Of a DNA stretch of 64,000 nucleotides, positions 35,774 to 44,075 are shown in pieces. Source of the DNA: Flavobacteriales bacterium. GTDB taxonomy: Bacteria; Bacteroidota; Bacteroidia; UBA10329. The position numbers and the translations under genes were made by a program. Below the pieces are notes generated by a model. That model was given only the letters and a program-made list of their open reading frames with translations. It did no database searches and was not told the origin of the DNA. The DNA lies in assembly GCA_020635495.1 (NCBI GenBank), contig JACJZQ010000013.1:44026-108025 (forward strand). Reading direction: 5' to 3'. The stretch's first letter is position 1. Each line of letters opens with the position of its first letter.

Positions 35774-37078
35774 ATGAAAAGATCGATCTTACTTTTTGGC
35801 TGTATGGTGCTAATGGCCCAACAGCTTATGGCCGGTTCTACAGACGACCTGTTCAAAGCCATTAAAACCCACGACATGGCCTTAATGGAGAAGGCTCTTG
35901 GCAAAAAGGCCGATGTGAATGCGCTGGACAAGAACGGTTCGCCCGTGCTTAATTCGGCCATTATTTGGCCAGAAATGACCCAGAAACTCATTGAGGCCGG
36001 TGCCAATGTGAACAATGCCGGCAAGGTGGACATGACCCCATTGATGACCGCTGCCATGATGAGCATTCCAGAAAGCATGAAACTGCTGTTGGATGCCGGG
36101 GCAGACCCCAAGTTTGCCATGAAGAACGGCATGTCCATTTTGCATTATGCCACATGGAGAAGCAATTGTGCCGAGTGCGTAAGCCTTCTGGTAAAGGCCG
36201 GTGCCAACGTAAATGACAAGGATAAGAACGGAGAGACCCCGCTAACCATTATGATGACGGCCAGCACGCCCGAAGACCGCGCCAAAACCATTGGCTACAC
36301 GGCCAATGCCTACAAGGCGGGTGGCTTCACGGATCTACCGAAGAAGTTCACCAGTGGCGATGCCAATGATTGGGACAGCCCAGCTGACATTATGAAAGTG
36401 TTGATAGAAGGTGGGGCAGACCCGAATGCGGCAAACGTAGTTGGAACCACTCCGCTGATCACTGCCGCGTTCTTCAATAAGGTAGAACTGATGCGCATGC
36501 TCATTGATGCCGGTGCAGATGTTTCGCAGAAGGAGCGCACGGGCGTTTCGCCATTGAGCTATGCCGCACGAAATGAGAACATGGAAGCCATTGACCTTCT
36601 GTTGGAAAAAGGTGCCGACATCAACGAACGCTTTACCGATTGGGACCCTGTATATGCCACCAACGTAAAGGATTACACCATTTTGAGCTATGCCGTAATG
36701 AAGAACCAGATAGAGGTGGTGAAGAAGTTCTTGGACAAAGGTGCCAAATGCGATGTGGATGTGCATGGCCGTTATTACTCGCCACTTACCGGATGTTTCA
36801 CCGTGCTTAAGAACAAAAAGCCGCTCTTCTTTGCCATAGAGAACAACAACTTGGAGATGGTGAAACTGTTGGTGGAAACCTGCAACATTGCCAAAGGCGA
36901 CCCAAGCTACATTATGACGGTAGATCAGAAACAGAAGAAATACACCGAGGAGTTGGGCAACGTGACCGTTACGCACACTTCGTGCTACACCGATGGTGTT
37001 TACACCCCTGCTGGTTATGCCGGTAAATTGGGATTCAAGGACATCGAATCCTATCTGCGCTCTGGAGGTTTTCAGTAA
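35774..37078 (+). CDS. Secreted ankyrin-repeat protein
   Basis: A 434-aa protein from the ATG at 35774, chosen for its signal peptide (MKRSILLFGCMVLMAQQLMA); an upstream in-frame ATG at 35717 would hide it. The mature part has eight or more ankyrin repeats, for example NALDKNGSPVLNSAIIWPEMTQKLIEAGANV, NVVGTTPLITAAFFNKVELMRMLIDAGADV and GVSPLSYAARNENMEAIDLLLEKGADI. Ankyrin repeats mediate protein binding. An extracytoplasmic location is inferred. A terminator follows at 37101. Confidence 0.87.
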   Translation: MKRSILLFGCMVLMAQQLMAGSTDDLFKAIKTHDMALMEKALGKKADVNALDKNGSPVLNSAIIWPEMTQKLIEAGANVNNAGKVDMTPLMTAAMMSIPESMKLLLDAGADPKFAMKNGMSILHYATWRSNCAECVSLLVKAGANVNDKDKNGETPLTIMMTASTPEDRAKTIGYTANAYKAGGFTDLPKKFTSGDANDWDSPADIMKVLIEGGADPNAANVVGTTPLITAAFFNKVELMRMLIDAGADVSQKERTGVSPLSYAARNENMEAIDLLLEKGADINERFTDWDPVYATNVKDYTILSYAVMKNQIEVVKKFLDKGAKCDVDVHGRYYSPLTGCFTVLKNKKPLFFAIENNNLEMVKLLVETCNIAKGDPSYIMTVDQKQKKYTEELGNVTVTHTSCYTDGVYTPAGYAGKLGFKDIESYLRSGGFQ

Positions 37079-37100
37079 GCTGATATTGGAGGAAATGGAA

Positions 37101-37128
37101 GACCTTGAACCACACCCGGTTCAAGGTC
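37101..37128 (+). terminator. Hairpin after the ankyrin gene
   Basis: Perfect 11-bp stem GACCTTGAACC / GGTTCAAGGTC with a 6-nt loop, 22 bp after the stop codon of the ankyrin gene, followed by TTTGATATT. The U-tract is short, so efficiency is uncertain. Confidence 0.6.
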
Positions 37129-37208
37129 TTTGATATTATAGGCCATGGCCTCCTGCCAATATGAATCAACTTGGAAATTGACCACAATCAGCAATGTGAT
37201 TGCCCTTC

Positions 37209-37230
37209 GGGTTACATTTGTATATAACCC
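37209..37230 (+). promoter_or_regulatory. Inverted repeat and TACATTTG box upstream of a T9SS cargo gene
   Basis: GGGTTA and TAACCC flank a TACATTTG sequence that matches the Bacteroidota -7 consensus, 16-37 bp before the ATG at 37246. A palindrome over the promoter core could be an operator, but there is no independent evidence. Confidence 0.3.
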
Positions 37231-37245
37231 TATAAGTGGAAAGCT

Positions 37246-38934
37246 ATGAAAAAGATCTACATCATTACCTTGTTATTGGTTGCGGCAATGGTTACCCAAG
37301 CGCAGCAACCTGTTGTTACATTCGATTACAGCACCGCGTGTGTGGGTGCCGAAATTACCGCCACCATAGAAATCCCCGAGTACAGTATTCCGAGTACAGC
37401 TGTGCGCGATAACCAGCAGAACGGGGTGATGTTTGATATTGTGGGAGAAGAAGGAGCCGTGATCAAAGGTTTCCTGCTGGAAGTAGACCAGAACGATACT
37501 GAAATAGAGATCTACTACCGTACCGGAAGCTATGCAGGCTTTGAGAACAGCAATGCTGGTTGGACCCTCTTGGGAACAGGCACTGGTATTGCCTCAGGCG
37601 TAGGCGTAAATGCGGGCGTGGAATTGGATCTACCCATTCTGCCAGGTCAAACTTTAGGATTTTACATTACCACCACCAATGCCGGTACCGACTTTATCGG
37701 TTATGCCAGTGGTACTGCTGTAGGTACAGAGCTTGCCTCCAACCTGTTCCTCACCATCAACTCGGGGGTGGGTAAATCCTATCCTTTCGGTACCACTTAC
37801 ACACCACGTAACTTTGTGGGCACCGTACTGTACGAACCTGTACCTACCGACATTGTTTGGTCTGACAATGCAAGTACCGGTATTACGGCCACCTACACGG
37901 CAAGTACCAGCATGGGTGTTGTGGCCAGAATGGTCTATGGCGGTTCTAACTTCATGGGATCGGGCATACTGCACGTAAATGAATATGACGTAACCGCCAC
38001 AGCAACACCGGCCGTGTTGGGTTGGGATGAATCTAGCACACTCAGTTCCTCCGTTACTCAGGTTACAGGGCTAGGTACCACTTTTCAGGCTGGTAATCGC
38101 CAGAACGGTGCCATGTTCGATATTACGGCCAGTACCGCATTGCAGATAACTGGTTTCGATGTTTTTCCAGAAGGCTTTCCTGTTACAGCCAACGTAGAAG
38201 TATTGTACAAGACCGGCACTTTTGTTGGTTCTGAAGCCAACTCGGGCGTTTGGACCACCATTGGCAGTGCAGCAGCTTTAGAAACAGACAAACCGGTACA
38301 TGTGGCACTCACTTCTCCGTTGGCCATGGCTCCGGGGCAGACCATGGGCATTTATGTGCGAAGATCGGATGGCTACGTGTATTACAGCAATGCTACAGCC
38401 GTGGGCGATGTGTTTGCATCAGATGCCAACCTTACCATTAAAGTAGGAAAAGGGGTAGAGGGTTCTTTCGGTTCTACCTACAATAACCGTATGATGAATA
38501 CCATTGTGCATTACGAGGTAGAGAACCCTGCCGGCCTCAATTACACTTGGGCGCCCGAAGGTGGCACTGCGGGCTCTGCGGTGGTTACACCCAATGCAGA
38601 TGTAACCTACACCGTTACTGTAACGGATGGAGGATGCGAAGGAATGGCCGATGTGGCTGTTAGCATGGCCATGGGGGTAGAAGATGCGCTGGCTGAGAGC
38701 ATTACCGTATATCCTAATCCGGCTACAGACAACCTCATCATTAAAGCAGAACAACCTTTACAGGTACAATACATCATGTTGCTTGATATGAGCGGAAAGG
38801 CTGTTTATGAATATGTACCTACCGGTAGCTTCAGTACAACCACCATACCCGTAAACCAGTTGGCAGAAGGCATGTATCTGCTACAGATGAATGTCAATGG
38901 CGTTATCACCAACCATAAAGTGGTGGTGAGATAA
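37246..38934 (+). CDS. Secreted protein with duplicated beta-sandwich domain and T9SS sorting domain
   Basis: A 562-aa protein: signal peptide MKKIYIITLLLVAAMVTQA, then two copies of the same roughly 170-residue beta domain. The paired landmarks are QQNGVMFDIVGEEGAVIKGFLLEV / RQNGAMFDITASTALQITGFDVF, then EIYYRTGSYAGFENSNAGWTLLGTG / EVLYKTGTFVGSEANSGVWTTIGSA, and PGQTLGFYITTTNA / PGQTMGIYVRRSDG. An Ig-like link (YTWAPEGGTAGS) leads to a type A CTD (ITVYPNPATDNLIIKA to the end). A surface or secreted role is inferred; the domain's ligand is unknown. It is preceded by a TACATTTG box and followed by a terminator. Confidence 0.85.
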   Translation: MKKIYIITLLLVAAMVTQAQQPVVTFDYSTACVGAEITATIEIPEYSIPSTAVRDNQQNGVMFDIVGEEGAVIKGFLLEVDQNDTEIEIYYRTGSYAGFENSNAGWTLLGTGTGIASGVGVNAGVELDLPILPGQTLGFYITTTNAGTDFIGYASGTAVGTELASNLFLTINSGVGKSYPFGTTYTPRNFVGTVLYEPVPTDIVWSDNASTGITATYTASTSMGVVARMVYGGSNFMGSGILHVNEYDVTATATPAVLGWDESSTLSSSVTQVTGLGTTFQAGNRQNGAMFDITASTALQITGFDVFPEGFPVTANVEVLYKTGTFVGSEANSGVWTTIGSAAALETDKPVHVALTSPLAMAPGQTMGIYVRRSDGYVYYSNATAVGDVFASDANLTIKVGKGVEGSFGSTYNNRMMNTIVHYEVENPAGLNYTWAPEGGTAGSAVVTPNADVTYTVTVTDGGCEGMADVAVSMAMGVEDALAESITVYPNPATDNLIIKAEQPLQVQYIMLLDMSGKAVYEYVPTGSFSTTTIPVNQLAEGMYLLQMNVNGVITNHKVVVR

Positions 38935-38965
38935 TACATCACTTGCAACCACTCCATTTTAGAAG

Positions 38966-38996
38966 AGCCTGAGCAAGATGCTTGGGCTTTTCTTTT
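38966..38996 (+). terminator. Rho-independent terminator of the T9SS cargo gene
   Basis: AGCCTGAGCA pairs with TGCTTGGGCT (two G-U pairs), loop AGA, followed by TTTCTTTT, 31 bp after the stop codon. Confidence 0.7.
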
Positions 38997-38999
38997 GCA

Positions 39000-39190
39000 T
39001 TGCACACGCAGAGGGGGCTGGAAAAACGGGAAAACGGAAAAGGTGAAGAAATGAGGTCATTTGCTAATGTGCTAATTAGCAAATGTCTGAAAGCGAAGCG
39101 CGACCAATAACCCAATAACCCAATAACCAAATACCAATAACCCAATAACTCAATAACCAATAACCCAGTATCCTGACCACCTGACCACCT
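39000..39190. repeat. Extragenic phrase repeats and a hairpin
   Basis: This gap holds the phrase AAACGGGAAAACGGAAAAGG, a perfect 11-bp hairpin CATTTGCTAAT / ATTAGCAAATG at 39058-39085, and a run of CCAATAAC units from about 39105 to 39170 followed by CTGACCACCTGACCACCTGA. The same words recur, in either orientation, at 40580-40620, 40975-41085 and 53190-53700. No gene is seen. Confidence 0.6.
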
Positions 39191-39192
39191 GA

Positions 39193-39615
39193 CTACCTGA
39201 TATAAAGCTTCTTAATCCGCTTCTTGGGCCCGGGGCAGAATTCCGTGTGGCAGTTCATGCATTGATCTACCATGTGGTTAAAGTTGAAAATGCTGGCAGA
39301 ATCTGACGCTTCCAGCGCTTTGATGGAGGCAATGTAATTCTGGGCAAAGGCATCGAATACAGGACCGCGCACGGTAGAATCTGTGGGGATGGCGGAATGA
39401 ATCTCCTGGTATTTGTTCAATCCTGATAACTCCTTACCGTCAATCACTATTTGCTTCAAACTGTCCGATTCTTCGAACATCTCGCGCATCAGCAGCGCCA
39501 GTTCGCTATCGCCATTGGGGTTAATGGGTTTGCCGGTTGCCGGTTTCTTGCATTCCTGCTGTTGGCAGCCCATGGCCACCGAGAGTACAGTTAAGAGGAT
39601 GATCCAACGCCACAT
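39193..39615 (-). CDS. Lipoprotein with a single CxxCH haem-binding motif
   Basis: A 140-aa protein from the ATG at 39615, preferred over 39651 because it starts MWRWIILLTVLSVAMGC, a signal with lipobox AMG-C. The mature helical part ends with DQCMNCHTEFCPGPKKRIKKLYI. CMNCH is a canonical covalent haem-c site, and the helix arrangement (FAQNYIASIKALEAS before it) resembles a cytochrome-c' or DUF-type monohaem protein; the methionine or histidine sixth ligand cannot be assigned. An outer- or inner-membrane-anchored electron carrier is inferred. Confidence 0.75.
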   Translation of the reverse strand: MWRWIILLTVLSVAMGCQQQECKKPATGKPINPNGDSELALLMREMFEESDSLKQIVIDGKELSGLNKYQEIHSAIPTDSTVRGPVFDAFAQNYIASIKALEASDSASIFNFNHMVDQCMNCHTEFCPGPKKRIKKLYIR

Positions 39616-39726
39616 GCGGCAAAGGTAAGGGCTTGAGAGGGTCTTCCACACCGGTTGTTACCGCTTCAGAAATCTGTTCATAACTGAATTGCCGATGATG
39701 GAAGACCCCAAGACCGCTGTGCCGCC

Positions 39727-40356
39727 TCAAGAGGCCAACACTTTCATGGCCGCGCCAAAGCTTCCAAGACCCTTGGCACCATTGGCCGCCACCCTGAACC
39801 AGTAGAACTGCCCCACCACCAATTTTGTAACCAATGCAGATGCTCTGGTAGGGTAAAGCACCGGTTCAAAGACCACACCGTCTGTGCTCTGCTGCACCAC
39901 GTAGTTCTTGACTCCGTAAACGGGGTTCCAGCGCAGTTTAACGCTGCCGGCACCATTGCCATCATTACCCTCGCCATGAGCACCTATACCGGAACTGATG
40001 GTGACAGACGGCATGGCACCCACCGGGCTGGGCAGTTTACTTATTTCAAAACCGCTTTTCAGCACCGTTACCTCGTCTCCCATCGCTACCTCATTCACGT
40101 AATCGCGCAAAGGGCGCAGGGCATTGTCCAGTTCAATGTTCTTCTGCCGCTGCTCACTCTTGGCCGTAAGTCCACCATCAAGCGCAGCAGTGTAGGCCTT
40201 TTCCAGTTCTTCTTTGGCCGCCTGCACATCTGGCAATGGGGGAGTAGGGTTAGGAAATGTTGAAACGTTCAAGCCCATTTTGTCGAGGATCTCTTGGGTC
40301 CGCTGTATTTTTAACGGAATGGGCATTCCCAGATTGAAAACTGCTTTCCTTTTCAT
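39727..40356 (-). CDS. Fibronectin type III-domain protein without signal peptide
   Basis: A 209-aa protein from the ATG at 40356 (MKRKAVFNLGMPIPLKIQRTQ). The N-terminal half is helical (VQAAKEELEKAYTAALDGGL, LDNALRPLRDYVNEVAMGD), and the C-terminal half is one FnIII-like domain (SVKLRWNPVYGVKNYVVQQSTDG, GQFYWFRVAANGAKGLGSF). No export signal is visible. The arrangement matches small Bacteroidota proteins often annotated only as FnIII. The function is not known. Confidence 0.75.
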   Translation of the reverse strand: MKRKAVFNLGMPIPLKIQRTQEILDKMGLNVSTFPNPTPPLPDVQAAKEELEKAYTAALDGGLTAKSEQRQKNIELDNALRPLRDYVNEVAMGDEVTVLKSGFEISKLPSPVGAMPSVTISSGIGAHGEGNDGNGAGSVKLRWNPVYGVKNYVVQQSTDGVVFEPVLYPTRASALVTKLVVGQFYWFRVAANGAKGLGSFGAAMKVLAS

Positions 40357-41156
40357 AACACAAGGATTTAGTTCCGATCTCAGAAGCAGTAACATTCTTT
40401 AATCGGCAGAGTAGGGTTGTTTATTGTGTGCCATGTGTTAAAATGCACCTTTAAACAGCTAACGTATTGATTATCAATGCCATTAATTTAACAACCACTA
40501 CACACAGGCAGGTGTCTGCCGCCTCAATTTACCGCGTTTCCATATCGTTTTTTCCACAAAGTCAGGGTCTGTTCAGTGCGCAAGCCAGTAACCCAATAAC
40601 CCAATAACCAATAACCCTTTGCCTTGGCCACGGCCAACCTTCAGGGTTGACACAGTTCGCTGAACAGACTCAACCTGGTTTTTCCTCAAAGGCATGCAAC
40701 TTTGCTGCGTTTCTATTTAGTTTTTCCGCAAAGTCATGTAGTTTTCCTGCATTTCTATTTAGTTTTTCCGCAAAGTCATGTAGTTTTTCTGCGTTTCTAT
40801 TTAGTTTTTCCGTAAAGTCATGCAGTTTTCCTGCATTTCTATTTAGTTTTTCGGTAAAGCCATGCAGTTTTCCCACGTTTCTATGCAGTTTTTCCGCAAA
40901 GTCGCATCAAGTTGCTCCATTTCCGTATGGTTTCATTGAACAATTGACCGTGAACCAGGGACTGAGAGATAGGAGATAAAGGCTGACTGTGGACTGTGGA
41001 CGGTTATTGGTTATTGGTTATTGCTTTCGCCTTTCACCTTTCGCCTTTCATGTTTTCCCATTATCCCGTTTTTCCTTTTCACGTGGCGTAGCCGTAAATA
41101 CATTACGACCCGACCGCTAAACTTTGGGCGATGGTTGTTACTTTGGCAGACCTGAA
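40357..41156. other. 800-bp gene-free stretch rich in repeats
   Basis: It contains an imperfect first copy of the 42-bp repeat near 40531-40570, a block of CCAATAAC words at 40585-40618, the main minisatellite at 40679-40930, and a second phrase block at 40975-41085 (GGACTGTGGACGG, GGTTATT triplets, a doubled TTTCRCCTTTC word, CCCGTTTTTCC). A TAAACTTTG box at 41118 may be the promoter of the restriction operon. Frames open through the repeat are judged unlikely to be genes. Confidence 0.6.
40679..40930. repeat. 42-bp tandem repeat (six units)
   Basis: Six head-to-tail units of exactly 42 bp, starting at 40679, 40721, 40763, 40805, 40847 and 40889. They share the pattern TTTTTCCGCAAAGTCATGYA then GTTTTYCTGCRTTTCTATTTAG; the last unit is clearly decayed. 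Since 42 is a multiple of three, minus-strand translation gives a 14-residue repeat, KLHDFxEKLNRNAG, with heptad-like spacing; the plus strand gives SFSAKSCSFPAFLF. No ATG or ribosome-binding site leads into either frame convincingly. Confidence 0.85.
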
Positions 41157-44075
41157 ATGAATTCACTCACTCCATACCAAGCGAAATACTTCGCATATGA
41201 ACTGACGCGGAAATATCCTGCTGATGATATTGGCAAGTTCACTGCTTCTTTGCAGGATGCGCAGGTAGATTTGAACCCGCATCAGGTGGAAGCTGCCCTT
41301 TTTGCATTTAAGTCACCACTTTCCAAGGGGGCGATTCTTGCAGATGAAGTTGGTCTGGGAAAGACCATTGAGGCGGGTATCATTCTTTCTCAGAAATGGG
41401 CCGAGCGGAAGCGGAATCTAATTATAATCTGCCCAGCCAATTTGAGAAAGCAGTGGGAACGCGAACTGTTGGACAAGTTCTATCTGCCCTCCGTTATTCT
41501 TGAGTCCAAGAACTACAACAAACAGATAAAAGATGGAGCGGCTAACCCGTTCGACCAGAAAGGAATTGTGATTTGTTCCTATCAGTTTGCTGCTGGCAAA
41601 GCTCCCATGCTTCGTGCTATCCGTTGGGATATGGTCATCATAGATGAGGCCCACCGTTTGAGAAACGTTTACAAGCCGAACAACAGAATTGCGAACACCC
41701 TCAAGAATGCGCTACATCCATATCACAAGATTTTACTGACGGCTACTCCTTTACAGAATTCTCTTTTGGAACTTTATGGGCTTGTAAGCATAATTGATGA
41801 ATACACCTTTGGCGATATTAAAAGCTACAAGCAACAATACATTCAATCAAATGATACTGATAGCTTCAAAGAGCTGAAGAGCCGATTGGCTCCTATTTGT
41901 AAACGAACGCTCCGCAGTCAAGTAAAGGAATTTGTGCCTTACACTAAAAGGAGGGCTATTGTAGAGGATTTCTACCCTGGTGAGGACGAGCAGCGACTAT
42001 ACGACCTTGTATCAGACTATTTGAGTCGAGATAATCTGTATGCGCTCCCTGCGGGTCAACGGCAATTGATGACATTGATTCTTCGGAAGTTGCTGGCATC
42101 ATCCACATTTGCTATTCAAGGAACGCTTAAAGGATTGGCCGACCGTCTCGACAACGCGTTACTCGAACAGCAGGCGTTGGACCAAGAGGAACTTCTACGT
42201 CAGGAGTATGAGGAATACGATGATGACAAGGAGAGTTGGAATGAGGACGATGATAGCACAGAGGATGAAAAAGCGAAGGACGACCCTGAACATTTGACGC
42301 CTGAACAACGAGCGGAGTTGATGAAGGAAGCAGCCGACCTCAGAGAATTCTATCGCTTGGCTGAATCCATAAGGGTCAACTCTAAAGGGGAAAAACTCAT
42401 GACCGCCCTGAACAAGGGTTTTGAAATGCTTCGTGGATTCGGTGCGAATGAGAAGGCCATCATTTTCACAGAATCGACCAGAACGCAACAGTACATTCAG
42501 ACGATTTTGGAAAGCAATGGCTTTAAAGACAAGATGGTGCTGTTCAACGGGTCGAATACCGATTCGATATCAAAGCAGATCTATTCAGAATGGGTGCAGC
42601 GCCATCATGGTACGGATAGAGTAACAGGTTCCAGAACTGCCGATATGCGTCAAGCATTGGTGGACAAGTTCCGGGAGGATGCATCCATTATGATCGCTAC
42701 CGAAGCGGCAGCGGAAGGGATCAACCTTCAGTTCTGTTCGTTGGTCATGAACTACGACCTACCTTGGAATCCGCAGCGCATTGAACAGCGCATCGGTAGA
42801 TGTCACCGTTACGGACAGAAACATGACGTGGTAGTGGTCAACTTCCTGAATAGAAAGAATGCGGCCGATGTGCGGGTCTATGAATTGCTCAATGAAAAAT
42901 TCCAATTGTTTGATGGCGTATTTGGTGCCAGTGACGAAGTTCTCGGAGCCATTGGTAGCGGGTTGGACTTTGAAAAGCGCATTGCACAGATATACAGGGA
43001 GTGCCGAAAACCAGAGGAAATTGAAGCGGCCTTCAATCAGTTGGATAAAGAACTCCGACCTGAGAAAGAGGAGCGACTGGAGGAAACCCGCAATAAGTTA
43101 CTGGAGAACTTGGATGAAGAAGTGATCCGAAAACTCAAGGTCAATATGACCGAAGGTCAGAAGTACCTGAATCAGTACGAGCAATGGCTTTGGAACATCA
43201 CCGCATTCAGCCTGCGCGAGTACGCAGATTTTAATCTGTCAGAAAACTCCTTTTACCTGACCACTAACCCATTTCCCAATGAGGATATACACCGCGGACC
43301 TTATATGATTCTGAGAGCGTCAGCAGAAAAGAAGAAAACAGATATTCGAGTAAATGACGACACCAATATCTATCGTGTTGGTCATCCGTTGGCGCAACGC
43401 ATCATTGCTGGCTGCAAGCAACAGAAACTAAACCCTTGCGAACTCACCTTTCAGGTAACCGGAGCAACTCCTAAGGTGAGCATACTGGAAACATTGGTCG
43501 GTAAAAGCGGATGGTTACAGGTAAGCTGTCTCACCATTGCATCCTTTGAAACAGAAGAACACTTACTGTTTTCGGGAGTGCTTGAGGATGGCATTTCTAT
43601 TGATGCTGAAACGTGCCAAAAGCTATTGGGAGTAAATGCAGAGGTGAGTGACATTGTAACTGTGCCAGCTATCGCAACCAAGCAGTTGACAAAACAGCAA
43701 GAACTGCTACAAAAGGCCGCGCTCAACGACAACATGGAGCGCAACAGCCACTACTTCGAAGAAGAATATCAGAAACTCGACCACTGGGCCGATGACATGA
43801 AGGTGAGCTTGGAGCGCGAGATAAGCGATATGGATGCCGAACTCAAACTGAAGAAGGGCGAGGTGCGAAAGACGGTTGACCTTAAAGAGAAGGTGAAATT
43901 GCAGCGAGAGGTAAACGACCTCGAACGCAAACGAAGCGAGAAGCGAAGAAACCTGTTTGAGGCACAGGACGAAATTGACATCAAGAAGGACAACCTTCTA
44001 CAGGAGATTGAGCAGCGGTTGGAGCAGAAGGTAAGCACGGAGGAACTCTTTTGTGTAAAATTCAACGTATCCTGA
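41157..44075 (+). CDS. SNF2/RapA-like helicase, first gene of a restriction-type operon
   Basis: A 972-aa superfamily 2 ATPase. The ATG at 41157 is preferred over a TTG at 41124 because the family start (MNSLTPYQAKYFAYELTRKY) follows it. Motifs: Walker A DEVGLGKT near residues 63-70, DEAH at 163-166, TATPLQNS, and helicase-C EGINLQFCSLVMNYDLPWNP with QRIGRCHRYGQ near 544-554. An acidic insert (EEYDDDKESWNEDDD) lies between the lobes, and the last 120 residues are coiled coil. SNF2 proteins translocate on duplex DNA and remodel bound proteins. Its stop overlaps the start of the next gene (TGATG), and it is in one transcription unit with mod and res. Confidence 0.9.
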   Translation: MNSLTPYQAKYFAYELTRKYPADDIGKFTASLQDAQVDLNPHQVEAALFAFKSPLSKGAILADEVGLGKTIEAGIILSQKWAERKRNLIIICPANLRKQWERELLDKFYLPSVILESKNYNKQIKDGAANPFDQKGIVICSYQFAAGKAPMLRAIRWDMVIIDEAHRLRNVYKPNNRIANTLKNALHPYHKILLTATPLQNSLLELYGLVSIIDEYTFGDIKSYKQQYIQSNDTDSFKELKSRLAPICKRTLRSQVKEFVPYTKRRAIVEDFYPGEDEQRLYDLVSDYLSRDNLYALPAGQRQLMTLILRKLLASSTFAIQGTLKGLADRLDNALLEQQALDQEELLRQEYEEYDDDKESWNEDDDSTEDEKAKDDPEHLTPEQRAELMKEAADLREFYRLAESIRVNSKGEKLMTALNKGFEMLRGFGANEKAIIFTESTRTQQYIQTILESNGFKDKMVLFNGSNTDSISKQIYSEWVQRHHGTDRVTGSRTADMRQALVDKFREDASIMIATEAAAEGINLQFCSLVMNYDLPWNPQRIEQRIGRCHRYGQKHDVVVVNFLNRKNAADVRVYELLNEKFQLFDGVFGASDEVLGAIGSGLDFEKRIAQIYRECRKPEEIEAAFNQLDKELRPEKEERLEETRNKLLENLDEEVIRKLKVNMTEGQKYLNQYEQWLWNITAFSLREYADFNLSENSFYLTTNPFPNEDIHRGPYMILRASAEKKKTDIRVNDDTNIYRVGHPLAQRIIAGCKQQKLNPCELTFQVTGATPKVSILETLVGKSGWLQVSCLTIASFETEEHLLFSGVLEDGISIDAETCQKLLGVNAEVSDIVTVPAIATKQLTKQQELLQKAALNDNMERNSHYFEEEYQKLDHWADDMKVSLEREISDMDAELKLKKGEVRKTVDLKEKVKLQREVNDLERKRSEKRRNLFEAQDEIDIKKDNLLQEIEQRLEQKVSTEELFCVKFNVS

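Noticed and set aside
40679..40930. CRISPR array
   Set aside because: The 42-bp units abut with no unique spacers; it is a plain tandem repeat, and no cas genes are nearby.
40647..40979. Plus-strand 110-codon frame through the 42-bp repeat
   Set aside because: Open only because the repeat length is a multiple of three; the sequence SFSAKSCSFPAFLF has no protein-like features.
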